A stretch of 64,000 nucleotides of DNA from contig NZ_JAMBNP010000002.1 in the NCBI RefSeq assembly GCF_023715145.1, positions 841,440 to 905,439 of the forward strand. The letters are read 5' to 3'. Numbering within the stretch: position 1 is the stretch's first letter; each line of letters opens with the position of its first letter. A model generated the notes under the pieces. It saw only the letters and a list, made by a program, of their open reading frames with translations. It did not search any database and was not told where the DNA came from. The stretch is from Paenibacillus glycanilyticus. Its GTDB lineage: Bacteria > Bacillota > Bacilli > Paenibacillales > Paenibacillaceae. The position numbers and the translations under genes were made by a program. Of this stretch, positions 9,695 through 19,000 are shown piece by piece.

Positions 9695-12280
9695 ATGGAA
9701 ATCTTAACAAAAATGCATACCATCTTTCTGATGGTTGGTTCGACGGAATGCGGGAAGTCAACGTTTGCCAATGAGATCTTAATACCCGGCCTGCAGTTCC
9801 AAGATAAGGAAAGGGGCGTTAAATCCAATATTCAATATTTGTCTTCCGATGCCATTCGGCAGGAAGTACTGGGCTTTGACTATGACAAGTATGACCGGAT
9901 TATGATGGAGGCAAGCGATCAGGCGTTTCAATTGTTGTTTGCCAAGCTGAAGCTCGTGACCTCATTCCCTGTCAATGCGGAGTTTGTCATTGTAGATACA
10001 ACGGGATTGGCCGATGATTTCCGCGCAAAGGTAAGGGATATTGCGCATATGAACAATTACAATGTTGAAGTTATTCTATTCGACTACAGAAACCGTGCCG
10101 ATTACTACGCCTCCGAGCGATCCAAGAAGCTGATTACCGCGCATATCAATCGTCTCAAAACAGAGGTTCTGCGATCCTTATCCAAAGAAGGCTATTCCGC
10201 TGTCCATAAGATCAGGGCGAAGGACTTCTACTGCGCAGCGGAAAAGAAAGCCAATCAGGATTACCGAGTTACGATTGAGAATTTGAATGAATATCTAACA
10301 ACCGCGCTGCCTGACCGGCACAAGTATATTGTTGTGGGCGACATTCACGAGTGTCTGGATACGTTCAAAAGCCTGCTGCTCAGCCATGGCTATCAGATTG
10401 AAGGAAACACGCTAACTCCAACGGACCGCGTGAAAAATACGAAAATCGTGCTTGTTGGAGACTGGATTGATAAAGGGAAACAAACCAGGGAAACGATACA
10501 GTTTCTGTATGCGAATCAGGAGCATTTCTATTTTGTGCTGGGCAATCACGAGAACTTCGTCCATAAATATTTGAAAGGGGATGTGCATGGCGTTGACGAG
10601 GAGCTGCTGCATACGTACTTTGATTCTACTCAGGTATTGGCAAATGATCCCGAATTGCTTAAGCAATTTCATCAGCTGGTAGCCGTTTCGAAACCGTTCT
10701 ACCGTTCTGTCGGGACAACCGGAGCTTCCTTTTATGTTACTCATGCCCCATGCCGTAACAAATATATCGGCAAGCTGGATGCGAATTCGGTCCGTCATCA
10801 ACGGAATTTCCGAATGGACCGCGAGTTGGACTTAGAGCCCCAGTTAGCCTTCCTGGAGGAAGACGCGGTGAGCAATTACCCGTTCCACGTATTCGGACAT
10901 GTTGCGGCCAAGAATGCTTTCCGGATAAAAAATAAAGTCCATGTGGATTCGGGCTGCGTTCACGGTAACGCTCTGACTTCCGTGAGCCTATCCTTTAAAC
11001 CTTTCTTCAAATCCCAAGCTTCCGAGCAGGCTTATATGACAGAGGAACTCAAGCCATTATTTGTTTCGGAGCGAAAAGTAGCGATTCAGGATTTGGGTGA
11101 AGATGAGATGCGCCGCCTCCGTTACGCCAGCCGTAACAAGATCAACTATATTTCAGGGACGATGGCCCCGGCAGATAAGGATGATGCGGCTGGCCAGCTG
11201 GAATCCATCGGAAAAGGCTTGCAATATTATGCGGACCGGGGCGTGAAGGAAGTTGTTTTGCAGCCGAAATATATGGGTTCAAGATGCAATATTTATCTCT
11301 ATCCAAATGCGGAACAATGCTTTGCAATTAGCCGTAACGGCTACAAAATCAACAAAGTAGATTTAACCGGAATCTATTCCGATCTGCTTGGCAAATTCGG
11401 TAGCTACATGAAAGAAAACGATATCGAAATGCTTCTGCTTGACGGCGAGCTTCTCCCGTGGGAAGCCATGGGAGAGGGGCTCATTAAGCGGCAGTTCAAG
11501 CCTATTGAAAAGGCGCTGGAGTCCGAGCTGGCTTTTTTACGGAAGAACGGATTTGAAGCCGCTTTTCGCCAATTAACGGATGAGTATCGCGAAAGCGGAT
11601 TCGAACAGGATCAATATCGCATGCCAAAGGCGGGTCTAAGCGAAAAATACGGCTCATCAACGTATCAGAACTATAAATATCTGCATTCAGTTATCGACGC
11701 TTACATGCCATTAGAGGTTCATCAGCAGGCATACGAGACTTATAAACAGCAGATGGAGCTTTACGCGGAGGCTGGCGAGCTTGCTTATAAACCGTTCGCT
11801 TTGCTGAAAATCATCTACGCTACAGGACAAGAAGAGATCCCCAGCGGAAGAACCTCCGAGATGTACCGCTTCCTCTCCAATGACGAGTTCTTGTTAATTG
11901 ATTTGAATGATGCGGAGGCAGTTCTTCAGGCGGAAAACTTCTTCTCCAAGCTGACGGTGGAGCAGAAGATGGAAGGGGTTGTCATCAAGCCTGAAAGCAT
12001 GCAGGAAAACGTTGTTCCGTTCATTAAGGTTCGTAATGCCGAATATTTATCCATCGTTTACGGGTATGATTACCGGTTCCCTCATAAATACAAAAAGCTG
12101 ATGAAGCAAAAGAATGTCAGCCAGAAGCTCCGTACTTCGGCCAAGGAATATCGGATCGGCCGGCAAATGCTCGCAATCCCGTATGTTGAAATATCGCCGG
12201 AAAACGCACGCTACAAAGAAGTCGCGGCAAGTCTGTTGTTTGAAGTGGCCAAGGAGAAGGAGATGGATCCAAGGCTATAG
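9695..12280 (+). CDS. pnkp: Pnkp: RNA 5'-kinase, phosphatase and ligase
   Basis: An 861-residue three-domain RNA end-healing and sealing enzyme. Kinase (about 1-175): P-loop GSTECGKST at 15-23. Metallophosphatase (about 207-450), which removes 2',3'-cyclic or 3' phosphates: GDIHE (215-219), GDWIDKG (255-261), GNHE (283-286), THA with H350, and FGHVA with H402. Adenylyltransferase/ligase (about 470-861): nucleotidyl-lysine motif QPKYMGSRC with K525, LDGELLPWE (E585), MEGVVIKP (759-766, K765) and FIKVRN. The canonical D-R-G arginine of the phosphatase is lysine (K260). The start ATG has AAGGGAG in the end of hen1. The heterotetramer with Hen1 repairs RNAs cut by ribotoxins in studied examples; target here unknown. 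Ends in a terminator. Confidence 0.92.
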   Translation: MEILTKMHTIFLMVGSTECGKSTFANEILIPGLQFQDKERGVKSNIQYLSSDAIRQEVLGFDYDKYDRIMMEASDQAFQLLFAKLKLVTSFPVNAEFVIVDTTGLADDFRAKVRDIAHMNNYNVEVILFDYRNRADYYASERSKKLITAHINRLKTEVLRSLSKEGYSAVHKIRAKDFYCAAEKKANQDYRVTIENLNEYLTTALPDRHKYIVVGDIHECLDTFKSLLLSHGYQIEGNTLTPTDRVKNTKIVLVGDWIDKGKQTRETIQFLYANQEHFYFVLGNHENFVHKYLKGDVHGVDEELLHTYFDSTQVLANDPELLKQFHQLVAVSKPFYRSVGTTGASFYVTHAPCRNKYIGKLDANSVRHQRNFRMDRELDLEPQLAFLEEDAVSNYPFHVFGHVAAKNAFRIKNKVHVDSGCVHGNALTSVSLSFKPFFKSQASEQAYMTEELKPLFVSERKVAIQDLGEDEMRRLRYASRNKINYISGTMAPADKDDAAGQLESIGKGLQYYADRGVKEVVLQPKYMGSRCNIYLYPNAEQCFAISRNGYKINKVDLTGIYSDLLGKFGSYMKENDIEMLLLDGELLPWEAMGEGLIKRQFKPIEKALESELAFLRKNGFEAAFRQLTDEYRESGFEQDQYRMPKAGLSEKYGSSTYQNYKYLHSVIDAYMPLEVHQQAYETYKQQMELYAEAGELAYKPFALLKIIYATGQEEIPSGRTSEMYRFLSNDEFLLIDLNDAEAVLQAENFFSKLTVEQKMEGVVIKPESMQENVVPFIKVRNAEYLSIVYGYDYRFPHKYKKLMKQKNVSQKLRTSAKEYRIGRQMLAIPYVEISPENARYKEVAASLLFEVAKEKEMDPRL

Positions 12281-12299
12281 GATGGAGCATAGCCTAAAG

Positions 12300-12325
12300 C
12301 GCACCCAGGCGGGTGCGTTTTCTAT
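12300..12325 (+). terminator. Terminator of hen1-pnkp
   Basis: A 7-bp GC-rich stem (CGCACCC 12300-12306, GGGTGCG 12311-12317), tetraloop AGGC, then TTTTCTATTTC. It separates the RNA-repair operon from the second collagen-like gene. Confidence 0.85.
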
Positions 12326-12396
12326 TTCTAATGTACAGACAAGCTGCCTTTCCCATTTATATAATTTAGTAGTAAATGATAGAAGGGTGAAGCGAC

Positions 12397-13005
12397 ATGA
12401 GCGATGGATTAACGGGTTATACGGGACTTACGGGGATGACAGGCCCTCCAGGGCCGCAAGGTATTCAAGGTCCGCCGGGACCAACCGGCTTAACTGGAAA
12501 AACGGGCGCAACAGGTCCGGCTGGACCGACGGGCCCAACGGGGTTAACCGGATTAACAGGACCAAGAGGACCGCAGGGGATACCCGGCCCGTTTGGGAGT
12601 CCTTTTACTAGCTTTGGAGATGCGGGAGTCTCGGAGGTTAAGCTGGTGGCTGGTGAACCGCTTGAGGTTACAGTCATGTATGAATGGGAGAATGCAGATC
12701 TGGAGGACGGCTCCCTTGTTGTTCCTGATGCAGGCTTATATCTCCTGTCGTACTCCGTTAACGTTACGGTGCCGCCGGTATCGGAAGTGACTTTTATTCT
12801 GGCCGTAAACGGAGAGTTCATAGACAAAACAAGAGGACGACTGGCCAATGGGGAAAATAACGATATTATTACGGTTGGAGTGAGCAGAACGCATGTATTG
12901 ACGCTGCCGGGGAACTCCGCTATAGCTTTAACCGTCGAGAGTATAACCGGCAGCATTGCAGCGTTCGAGCCGGTTATTACGGTTATCAAGCTTAGAGAAG
13001 CTTAA
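12397..13005 (+). CDS. Short collagen-like protein with a BclA/C1q-like head
   Basis: A 202-residue protein with a short collagen stalk, residues 4-68: about 22 G-x-y triplets rich in GLT, GPP, GPQ and GPT, so a more classical Gly-Pro-rich collagen than the 6.7-kb gene. A C-terminal beta-rich domain (about 70-202) holds [16 protein letters not shown] and [17 protein letters not shown], again like C1q/TNF-type heads of spore-surface filaments. AGAAGGGTGA precedes the ATG. TATAAT at 12360-12365 may be its -10. The two collagen-like genes lie on either side of the RNA-repair operon on the same strand; a functional link is not implied by anything in the sequence. Confidence 0.8.
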   Translation: MSDGLTGYTGLTGMTGPPGPQGIQGPPGPTGLTGKTGATGPAGPTGPTGLTGLTGPRGPQGIPGPFGSPFTSFGDAGVSEVKLVAGEPLEVTVMYEWENADLEDGSLVVPDAGLYLLSYSVNVTVPPVSEVTFILAVNGEFIDKTRGRLANGENNDIITVGVSRTHVLTLPGNSAIALTVESITGSIAAFEPVITVIKLREA

Positions 13006-13078
13006 AGGATTTCCAGTATTTTATAATTAGCTCGCTTGTGCTATTCTCTTGTTATCATGCACGATAAGGATGAAGCAG

Positions 13079-13879
13079 ATGGCGGTGCCTGAAATAGCGC
13101 AAGAGATTACGGATCATTACCTGGCCAGAATCCAGAAAGAATTGCCTGACATTTTGACAGCCTTCTATCTGTTTGGATCGGTATCGCTCGACGCCTTTCA
13201 GGAAGGATTAAGCGATTTGGATTTTGCGGCTGTTACAAGTCGGAAGCTTACGAATCAGGAAGTGCGGATTTTGGAGCTGATTCATCATGATCTGGAGATC
13301 AGCTTCTCGAAAATCAGCATGGACGGCAGATATGTATGGGCGGTAGATTGGGAGAACCTGGGAGACATGGCCTGCCCTTATTATTACTTTAATGGCGGCA
13401 AGCTTGTTGGCGTTGAACAATTGTATAAAGATTCCGTGGATGCCTTTCAAATCAAACAATACGGTATTCCCATTCTTGGCCGCGATCCCCGTACCTACAG
13501 CTATTTGGTTGATTGGAGCGTATTAACCAGGAACATGAAATCCAATCTCGAGCATTATTGGCTGAATTGGAAAAGAAAAGCGGAGAAGTTTCCATCCAAG
13601 CCTTATTTCGGGATGTTCTTTAAAGGCTGGATGATCGAGTGGGGAGTACTAGGCGTCTCCCGTATCTATTATTCGATAAGGGAACAAGACCTGACCTCGA
13701 AGACGGGAGCAGGTCACTATGCTTTGCAGCATGTCCCGAAGCGATGGCACCGTATCTTGCGGGAATCCATTAATCTGCGTGACGGTACCCGAAAATCCCT
13801 GTATCGATCTGCCATCAGGCGCAGACAGGATGCCTTAGCCTATATGGACTACATGATTAAGGAGTGTTTGAATGAATAA
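13079..13879 (+). CDS. AadA-like nucleotidyltransferase
   Basis: A 266-residue protein of the pol-beta nucleotidyltransferase fold: FGSVSLDAFQEGLSDLDF gives the G-S-x(n)-D-x-D metal site near residues 40-55. The C-terminal half (WGVLGVSRIYYSIREQDLTS, GAGHYALQHVPKRWHRIL) resembles the all-helical domain of aminoglycoside 3''-adenylyltransferases (AadA/ANT(3'')-9 and DUF4111 proteins). It may adenylylate a small molecule, but chromosomal copies in Bacillales are often of unknown role and resistance should not be assumed. ATG 13079 is chosen since AAGGA is 8 nt upstream; a TTG at 13049 lacks a site. It overlaps the HAD gene by 8 nt, so they are co-translated. Confidence 0.75.
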   Translation: MAVPEIAQEITDHYLARIQKELPDILTAFYLFGSVSLDAFQEGLSDLDFAAVTSRKLTNQEVRILELIHHDLEISFSKISMDGRYVWAVDWENLGDMACPYYYFNGGKLVGVEQLYKDSVDAFQIKQYGIPILGRDPRTYSYLVDWSVLTRNMKSNLEHYWLNWKRKAEKFPSKPYFGMFFKGWMIEWGVLGVSRIYYSIREQDLTSKTGAGHYALQHVPKRWHRILRESINLRDGTRKSLYRSAIRRRQDALAYMDYMIKECLNE

Positions 13880-14549
13880 GATTACTGCCATCATCTTTGA
13901 CCTGGACCAAACTTTATTGGATAAACATGAATCCTTAATCCGCTTCGCAAATCATCAGTATGAGGCTTATGCGCTGGAAGCTTTCCGTATAGACAGAGAG
14001 GATTTTGTTCAGAAGTTTACTGAAATGAATCATGTCGTCCGGCCGAAGGAAGAGGTATATAAGGAGCTAATCGAGATTTTCGGCATCGACAGCTCTCTGC
14101 TTGCCGTTATGCTCGAGGATCTGAACCGGAACTTTTCGGACTATGCCATCGGCTATCCGGGCCTCGTAACCATGCTGAGCGAGCTAAGAGATGCCTCGTT
14201 CAAATTGGGAATGATCACGAACGGAAGGGCCTTTTATCAACGGAGCAAAATCCGTGCTTTGGGGATCGAGAGTTATTTTGACGATATTGTCATTTCGGAA
14301 GCGGTTGGTTTAAGAAAACCCGATCCCGCCATATTTCAATTATCCTTGTCTAATCTGAAGCTGGCTGCAGACCAGGCTGTATTTGTTGGAGACAATCTGA
14401 AGGCAGATATCATGCCGGCAAAAGAGCTTGGGATGAGAACCATATGGAAGCAAAGGGGAACCGGCCATGAGCATGCGGATATGGTCTGCGATGATTTGTC
14501 AGCGCTTCCTGAGCTGATTCAACATTTGATGCAAACAAAAACCGGGTAA
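13872..14549 (+). CDS. HAD-superfamily hydrolase (phosphatase-like)
   Basis: A 225-residue haloacid-dehalogenase-like hydrolase. Motif I FDLDQTLLD (nucleophile D10, acid D12), motif II MITNG, motif III lysine in GLRKPDP, motif IV FVGDNLKAD are all intact, and the helical cap between motif I and II is of the C1 type. Most such proteins are small-molecule phosphatases (phosphoglycolate phosphatase or pyrimidine 5'-nucleotidase-like); the substrate is not readable. AAGGAGTG lies upstream of ATG inside the nucleotidyltransferase gene. The pair ends at a strong bidirectional terminator. Confidence 0.88.
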   Translation: MNKITAIIFDLDQTLLDKHESLIRFANHQYEAYALEAFRIDREDFVQKFTEMNHVVRPKEEVYKELIEIFGIDSSLLAVMLEDLNRNFSDYAIGYPGLVTMLSELRDASFKLGMITNGRAFYQRSKIRALGIESYFDDIVISEAVGLRKPDPAIFQLSLSNLKLAADQAVFVGDNLKADIMPAKELGMRTIWKQRGTGHEHADMVCDDLSALPELIQHLMQTKTG

Positions 14550-14573
14550 CACATGCGTGTTCCCGGTTTTTTC
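14537..14573. terminator. Bidirectional terminator between HAD gene and minus-strand gene
   Basis: The inverted repeat AAAACCGGGTAACAC / GTGTTCCCGGTTTT (14537-14551 and 14557-14570) has T runs on both sides, so it can stop both converging transcripts. It overlaps the last codons of the HAD gene. Confidence 0.85.
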
Positions 14574-15190
14574 TATGCCTTCGGCTTATTGGCAGCCAAG
14601 AACTTATCCATCTCTTCGCGGTTCTCATTGTCATCGGAAGGCACCGTGTTCGTTACACCCCAATAATCCCGCTGGACCGTATCTTTGTTAGGGAATGCAT
14701 ATAAGTCCAGATCGTGCAAAATACGGTGCATGAAGCGAAGCGCTTCCGGATCATGCTTCTCTCGGGCGATATTGGCAAGAGCGGTTAAGTTGTTCATATC
14801 GATCTGCAAGCCTTGAACGCCTGTCAGAGTTTTTCCGATTTCTTCGTAATTTTTCGTATCGAACACTTCTGTCGCCAGGAACTCATCCCAGGCCGTATCC
14901 ATTTCGGCCTTGAAATTATCCAGGCCGCCGCCAGTTACCTTGAGATCAAAGGCAGCGTGATATTCCTTTATTTTGGCTATCGCTTTGCCTTCTGCGGAAT
15001 CCGCGGCAAAATCCACCTTCGGAACCTGAAGAGGCTGACCCTTTACGGTTGAATCTGTTGCTGTATCGGACGCTTCAGTCTTGTCTCCATCCCCCATGGC
15101 TTTAAGAACATAATTAGCGCCAATGGCACCAGCTCCGCAAATGAGAACAAAAGCGATAGCAGCGCCAATGAGATTTTCTTTAACTCGCAA
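14573..15190 (-). CDS. Membrane-anchored protein of unknown function
   Basis: About 205 residues. An N-terminal hydrophobic segment (LIGAAIAFVLICGAGAIGA, residues 6-24) preceded by R-V-K is a signal anchor, followed by an acidic linker and a soluble helical domain (residues 60-205) with repeated short motifs such as TGVQGLQIDMNNLTALANIA. I do not recognise the family. The start is TTG 15190-15188: AAGGAGG lies 9 nt upstream, while the frame upstream of it has no such site. It is preceded, on the same strand, by another exported-looking protein. The stop codon abuts the shared terminator. Confidence 0.65.
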   Translation of the reverse strand: MRVKENLIGAAIAFVLICGAGAIGANYVLKAMGDGDKTEASDTATDSTVKGQPLQVPKVDFAADSAEGKAIAKIKEYHAAFDLKVTGGGLDNFKAEMDTAWDEFLATEVFDTKNYEEIGKTLTGVQGLQIDMNNLTALANIAREKHDPEALRFMHRILHDLDLYAFPNKDTVQRDYWGVTNTVPSDDNENREEMDKFLAANKPKA

Positions 15191-15406
15191 TGTATAAATC
15201 CTCCTTAGCTGACTGTGTCGATTGTAACGTTTAGTGTACCAAAATATGATCTCGTATGGAAATATACCGAAGTGTCCAATCCTTCTGCCCGTCAAGCCAA
15301 AATATCGGCTCCGAAATAGGCCATAAGAGCGATAAAGAAGGAAATGATCATAGTGACGATGCCGCCTAGCTTGCAGGTGAAGTAATAAAAATCGCTCGGC
15401 TCCGCA

Positions 15407-15877
15407 TCAGCGGAATAAACGGAACAACCTTATGTGATGGTAATTGGAGTAAGCCGCCTTTACCAGCATGTCAGGCGTATACAGCTCTTCATTGCTGCCT
15501 AGTATTCGTTCTCCATTCGAGTAAGCCATTACGCTTGCGTAGACAGGTTCGCCATTGTCATCGAATTGATAAATATCCCCGGCAATATCCTGAACGGTAT
15601 ACACTTTACCGGTGGGGTAGCTAAGCTTATATTCCTTGATACCGCCCCCGTCAATTCTTGTAATCACATAATCGGCTGCCTGGATGGTTACAATCCGGTC
15701 CAAACCGTTCAGCTGCACCTCGATAGGCGGTCCGCTCCAACTGCGATAAGTAATGACATTCCCCTGTTTGCTATCGAAGGAGTATGTTTTGTTGTTCACT
15801 TCGAATATATGCTTCGTAAAGTACGGCCAGGATAAGACGGTCACAATGACTAGCAGGGCAAGCACTTTATATGTCAA
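15407..15877 (-). CDS. Small exported or membrane-anchored protein of unknown function
   Basis: Up to 156 residues: a hydrophobic N-terminus (VLALLVIVTVLSWPY) followed by a beta-rich domain (NKTYSFDSKQGNVITY, YVITRIDGGGIKEYKLSY, YQFDDNGEPVYASVMAYSNG). No family recognised. The start is uncertain: the frame is closed by TAG seven codons above the TTG at 15877, and neither this TTG nor the next GTG has a visible ribosome binding site. So the 5' end may be damaged or the start non-standard. The peptide pattern is otherwise coherent and hydrophobic at the right end, so a real gene or recent relic is likely. Confidence 0.5.
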   Translation of the reverse strand: MTYKVLALLVIVTVLSWPYFTKHIFEVNNKTYSFDSKQGNVITYRSWSGPPIEVQLNGLDRIVTIQAADYVITRIDGGGIKEYKLSYPTGKVYTVQDIAGDIYQFDDNGEPVYASVMAYSNGERILGSNEELYTPDMLVKAAYSNYHHIRLFRLFR

Positions 15878-15995
15878 ACGGCGTGTGGATGGCTACTGGC
15901 TTTTGAACCAAGTGATCATAGAAATAATCTTCCCATCTTCCTGATTTATACAATTGTACGTATTTTTTACGGGATGGTTGCGGTGAGCTTGCGAT

Positions 15996-16029
15996 AAAAA
16001 GGGAGGACCTCAGCTATCCGCTGAGGTCC
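15996..16029 (-). terminator. Terminator of the GH2 gene
   Basis: A perfect 10-bp stem (GGACCTCAGC 16005-16014 with GCTGAGGTCC 16020-16029). On the minus strand the stem is followed by TCCCTTTTT. It lies 15 bp past the GH2 stop codon. Confidence 0.8.
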
Positions 16030-16043
16030 GTTTGCTTGATGAG

Positions 16044-19000
16044 TTAGGATTCCGGGTAAAACCGGAATGATTTGAAGTTAAATTGACTGCCCGGCAAGAA
16101 GATGAAGGTGACCGTCCGGAGACCGGTAATACGCTCCAATGCGTACTCTCTATCGCAATAGTCTTCCGAGTATGCAAACTCTACAAGCTGCTTCGCATCG
16201 CCGTCAGGTCCGCTGAACAAGACATGAATCGTATTGTTGTCGATTGGGGATTGACCGCAAATAACAAGCTTGCTGGTACCTGTAACCCCGAAGTCCATAT
16301 CCCGGAACACCAGCGAGACGTTGTTGCCGATGTTCTCAATCGCCGTACCCGTCAAAGTATACGTATCCCCGTAAATCTGATTGTTCTCCAGTGCCTCCAG
16401 ATGTTCGAATGCCCGGATGGCTTTCTTGAACTGGAAACCCTTCAGATGGATTTTCCGCTGCAGGACAAAGCTCAGCGATGTTATTCCTTTGAGACGCCGA
16501 GGCAGGCGGTAGGTTTCCTCCTGATAGACATTCCATTTGGTTGGCTTTTGATAGGTTAATTGCGTAAGCAAGGAAGCAGTTGGCTCGCCCGGAACGCCTT
16601 CCCAGACCGCAATAGTGAAGCGCTCGCTGTCAAGTGAGAAGATCGGTAACGTGATCTCGTCTGTCCCGTAACTTCCGAAGTCAATAGGTTCAAAGCAAAT
16701 CCAGCTCTCTTCGTCTCTGCTTGTCGCCACGCCACGTTCGTTGCCGTTGGTCAGATTGCGGCTGTTCTCGCTGTGGTAGCCCGCAGACACAAATTCATAG
16801 GGATTAAGAAAGGCTTGACCAATTCCGTCAATCCGAAATTCCATCAAGGAGTACTGTTGTATGTTGTCCGAGCCGTTTCGGGTTGCGCAGCGGATATAGA
16901 AATCGCCGTCGCTTAAAGCGGATACTTGTGCTTGATGACCGGCTGCTTGAAGACTCGCGATATTCGCATCCACTCCGGCTGCGTTCGTTACCCGCCATTC
17001 AACCTCTTGATAAGTGGCATTGCTTGGATGAATGACGACTTGAACGGGCACGCTGCGATTATCCGATGATAAGGCATGACCCTCGGGACAAATAATCTCC
17101 AGCTTGCGCACGGGAATTTCATCGGACACCGGAGATGCAGCCGCGGTCGCAAATGCAGCCTGCCTTGGCGCATAAGAATAAAGAGTATACTCATCGCCTG
17201 TTGCTGCTGGAGCGGGCGGGACAGAAGTGAGCGTTACTTCGCCTGTTGTTAAGCCTTTGGATAAGCCGCGGACAATAATGGCTCCGCTCTCCAGCGTTGG
17301 TGCAATGACAGCCAAAAGCTTGCCGCTGAACAGGCGGCGGTTCGTGCCCTTGTACGAATCGTAATCGGTGCTGTCTCCGTTATCGAGTCCAACGAGCCGT
17401 CCGGGGCCTTCAACGGTGACATGGATGCGATTGCTCGCGTTCGCTACGCGAAGTCCGTCTTGGTCAAGAGCCGAGATCTCGATAAAGATCAGATCCGAGC
17501 CGTCTGCCGTGAAGGTTGTTTTATCCGGAGACAGATGGACAACGGCAGCATCTCCAAAGGAGGATTGAATATCCGTTGCTATCGCTTTGCCGGATTCATC
17601 GTATGCAACGGCCCGAAGCACGCCTTTGGCATACGGGATCTGCCATTCGCCAAGCAGCTGCTGGCCATGGGCATGATCAATGTCATACGTTCCTAGGGAG
17701 TTATCATTGAAGAAAAGCTCAATCCTTGGCGCATTCGAGCAAACGCGAACATCGATGAGCTGTCCTTCGGAAAAATCCCAATACGGGAAAATATGGACCA
17801 TCGGCCGCGCTATATAATCCGTCCACTCCGCTTGGTAAATGTAGAAGGCATCCTTTTTGAAGCCGGCTGTATCGATCTGTCCGAAGTAAGAGTTTTTTGT
17901 ATGATAAGGCGTCGGCTCGCCAATATAGTCAAAGCCGGTCCACAGAAATTGTCCAAGCGAGAAGGCGGAATCGCGGTCTGCAATGATGCAGGCTTCCGTG
18001 CTTCTCGCCCCCCAGCTGGTAGAGCTGTTGCCAAGCGATGAGCATTGCTCATCGTCATCCGCGAGGACGGATTGGGCGAGGGGGAAGTGATAGATGCCGC
18101 GGCTTTGTACCGTCGAGCAGGTCTCGCTGCCATAGATGAACCAATCCGGATGCTCCTCATGATGCTGCCGATAATACTTGTCTCCATAGTTATAGCCCGC
18201 GAATTTCACCAGCTCGGCGCATTTCTGAGCATTCTCCCAAGGCATATAGTTGGAGCCGATCGTTACGACGGCGTTGCGCTTCGGATCATGGTCATGCACC
18301 TTATCCCTGAGCCGGGCGGTCAGGATCTGACCGCGTTCATCAGCATGCGTATCATAGATTTCATTGCCGATGCTCCACATCAGCATGCTTGGATGATTGC
18401 GATCTCTGCGTACCCAGCTGGCAATATCTCTTTCCCACCAGTCCTCATAAAATCTGGCGAAATCATAAGGCGTCTTCGACCGCTCCCACATGTCGTACGC
18501 TTCGGAGACAATAAGCACGCCCATCTCGTCGGCCAGCTCCATCAGTTCAACGGCCGGCATATTATGGGCGGTGCGAATCGCATTGACGCCCATCTCCTGG
18601 AGGAGGGCAATTTGTCTTCTTAGAGCCGTTTTATTAACGGCAGCACCAAGGGAGCCAAGGTCATGATGCTGGCATACCCCTTGAAGCTTGACGTGGCGGC
18701 CGTTCAGGAAGAAGCCTTTTTCCGCATCAAAGTCAAAGGTGCGGAACCCGAAGGTCTGCTGCTCGCGATCGATAACCTCTCCACCTCGGATAAGCTCGGT
18801 TTGGAGCTTATAGCAGTTAGGCTGTTCAATATCCCAAAGCAGGGGATGAGGAACGGCAAGAACCTGATTAAAGGTTACGGTTGTGCCGTGTTCCGACTGC
18901 ACAATGGCTTCGGTCTGCCCTATGGCAGCTGCGCTGGAATCCAGAATCGTATGGCGAAGCTTATATTCCGATGATGGGCCGCCTTGGGAGAAAACAACCT

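Noticed and set aside
12275..12297. Short inverted repeat AGGCTAT / ATAGCCT at the end of pnkp
   Set aside because: No T run, and the true terminator with a GC-rich stem follows at 12300.
13049..13078. TTG start for the nucleotidyltransferase
   Set aside because: No ribosome binding site; AAGGA is well placed for ATG 13079.
15292..15351. A 19-residue hydrophobic peptide (ATG 15351) on the minus strand
   Set aside because: Weak ribosome binding site and tiny size; mentioned only as a possible relic.
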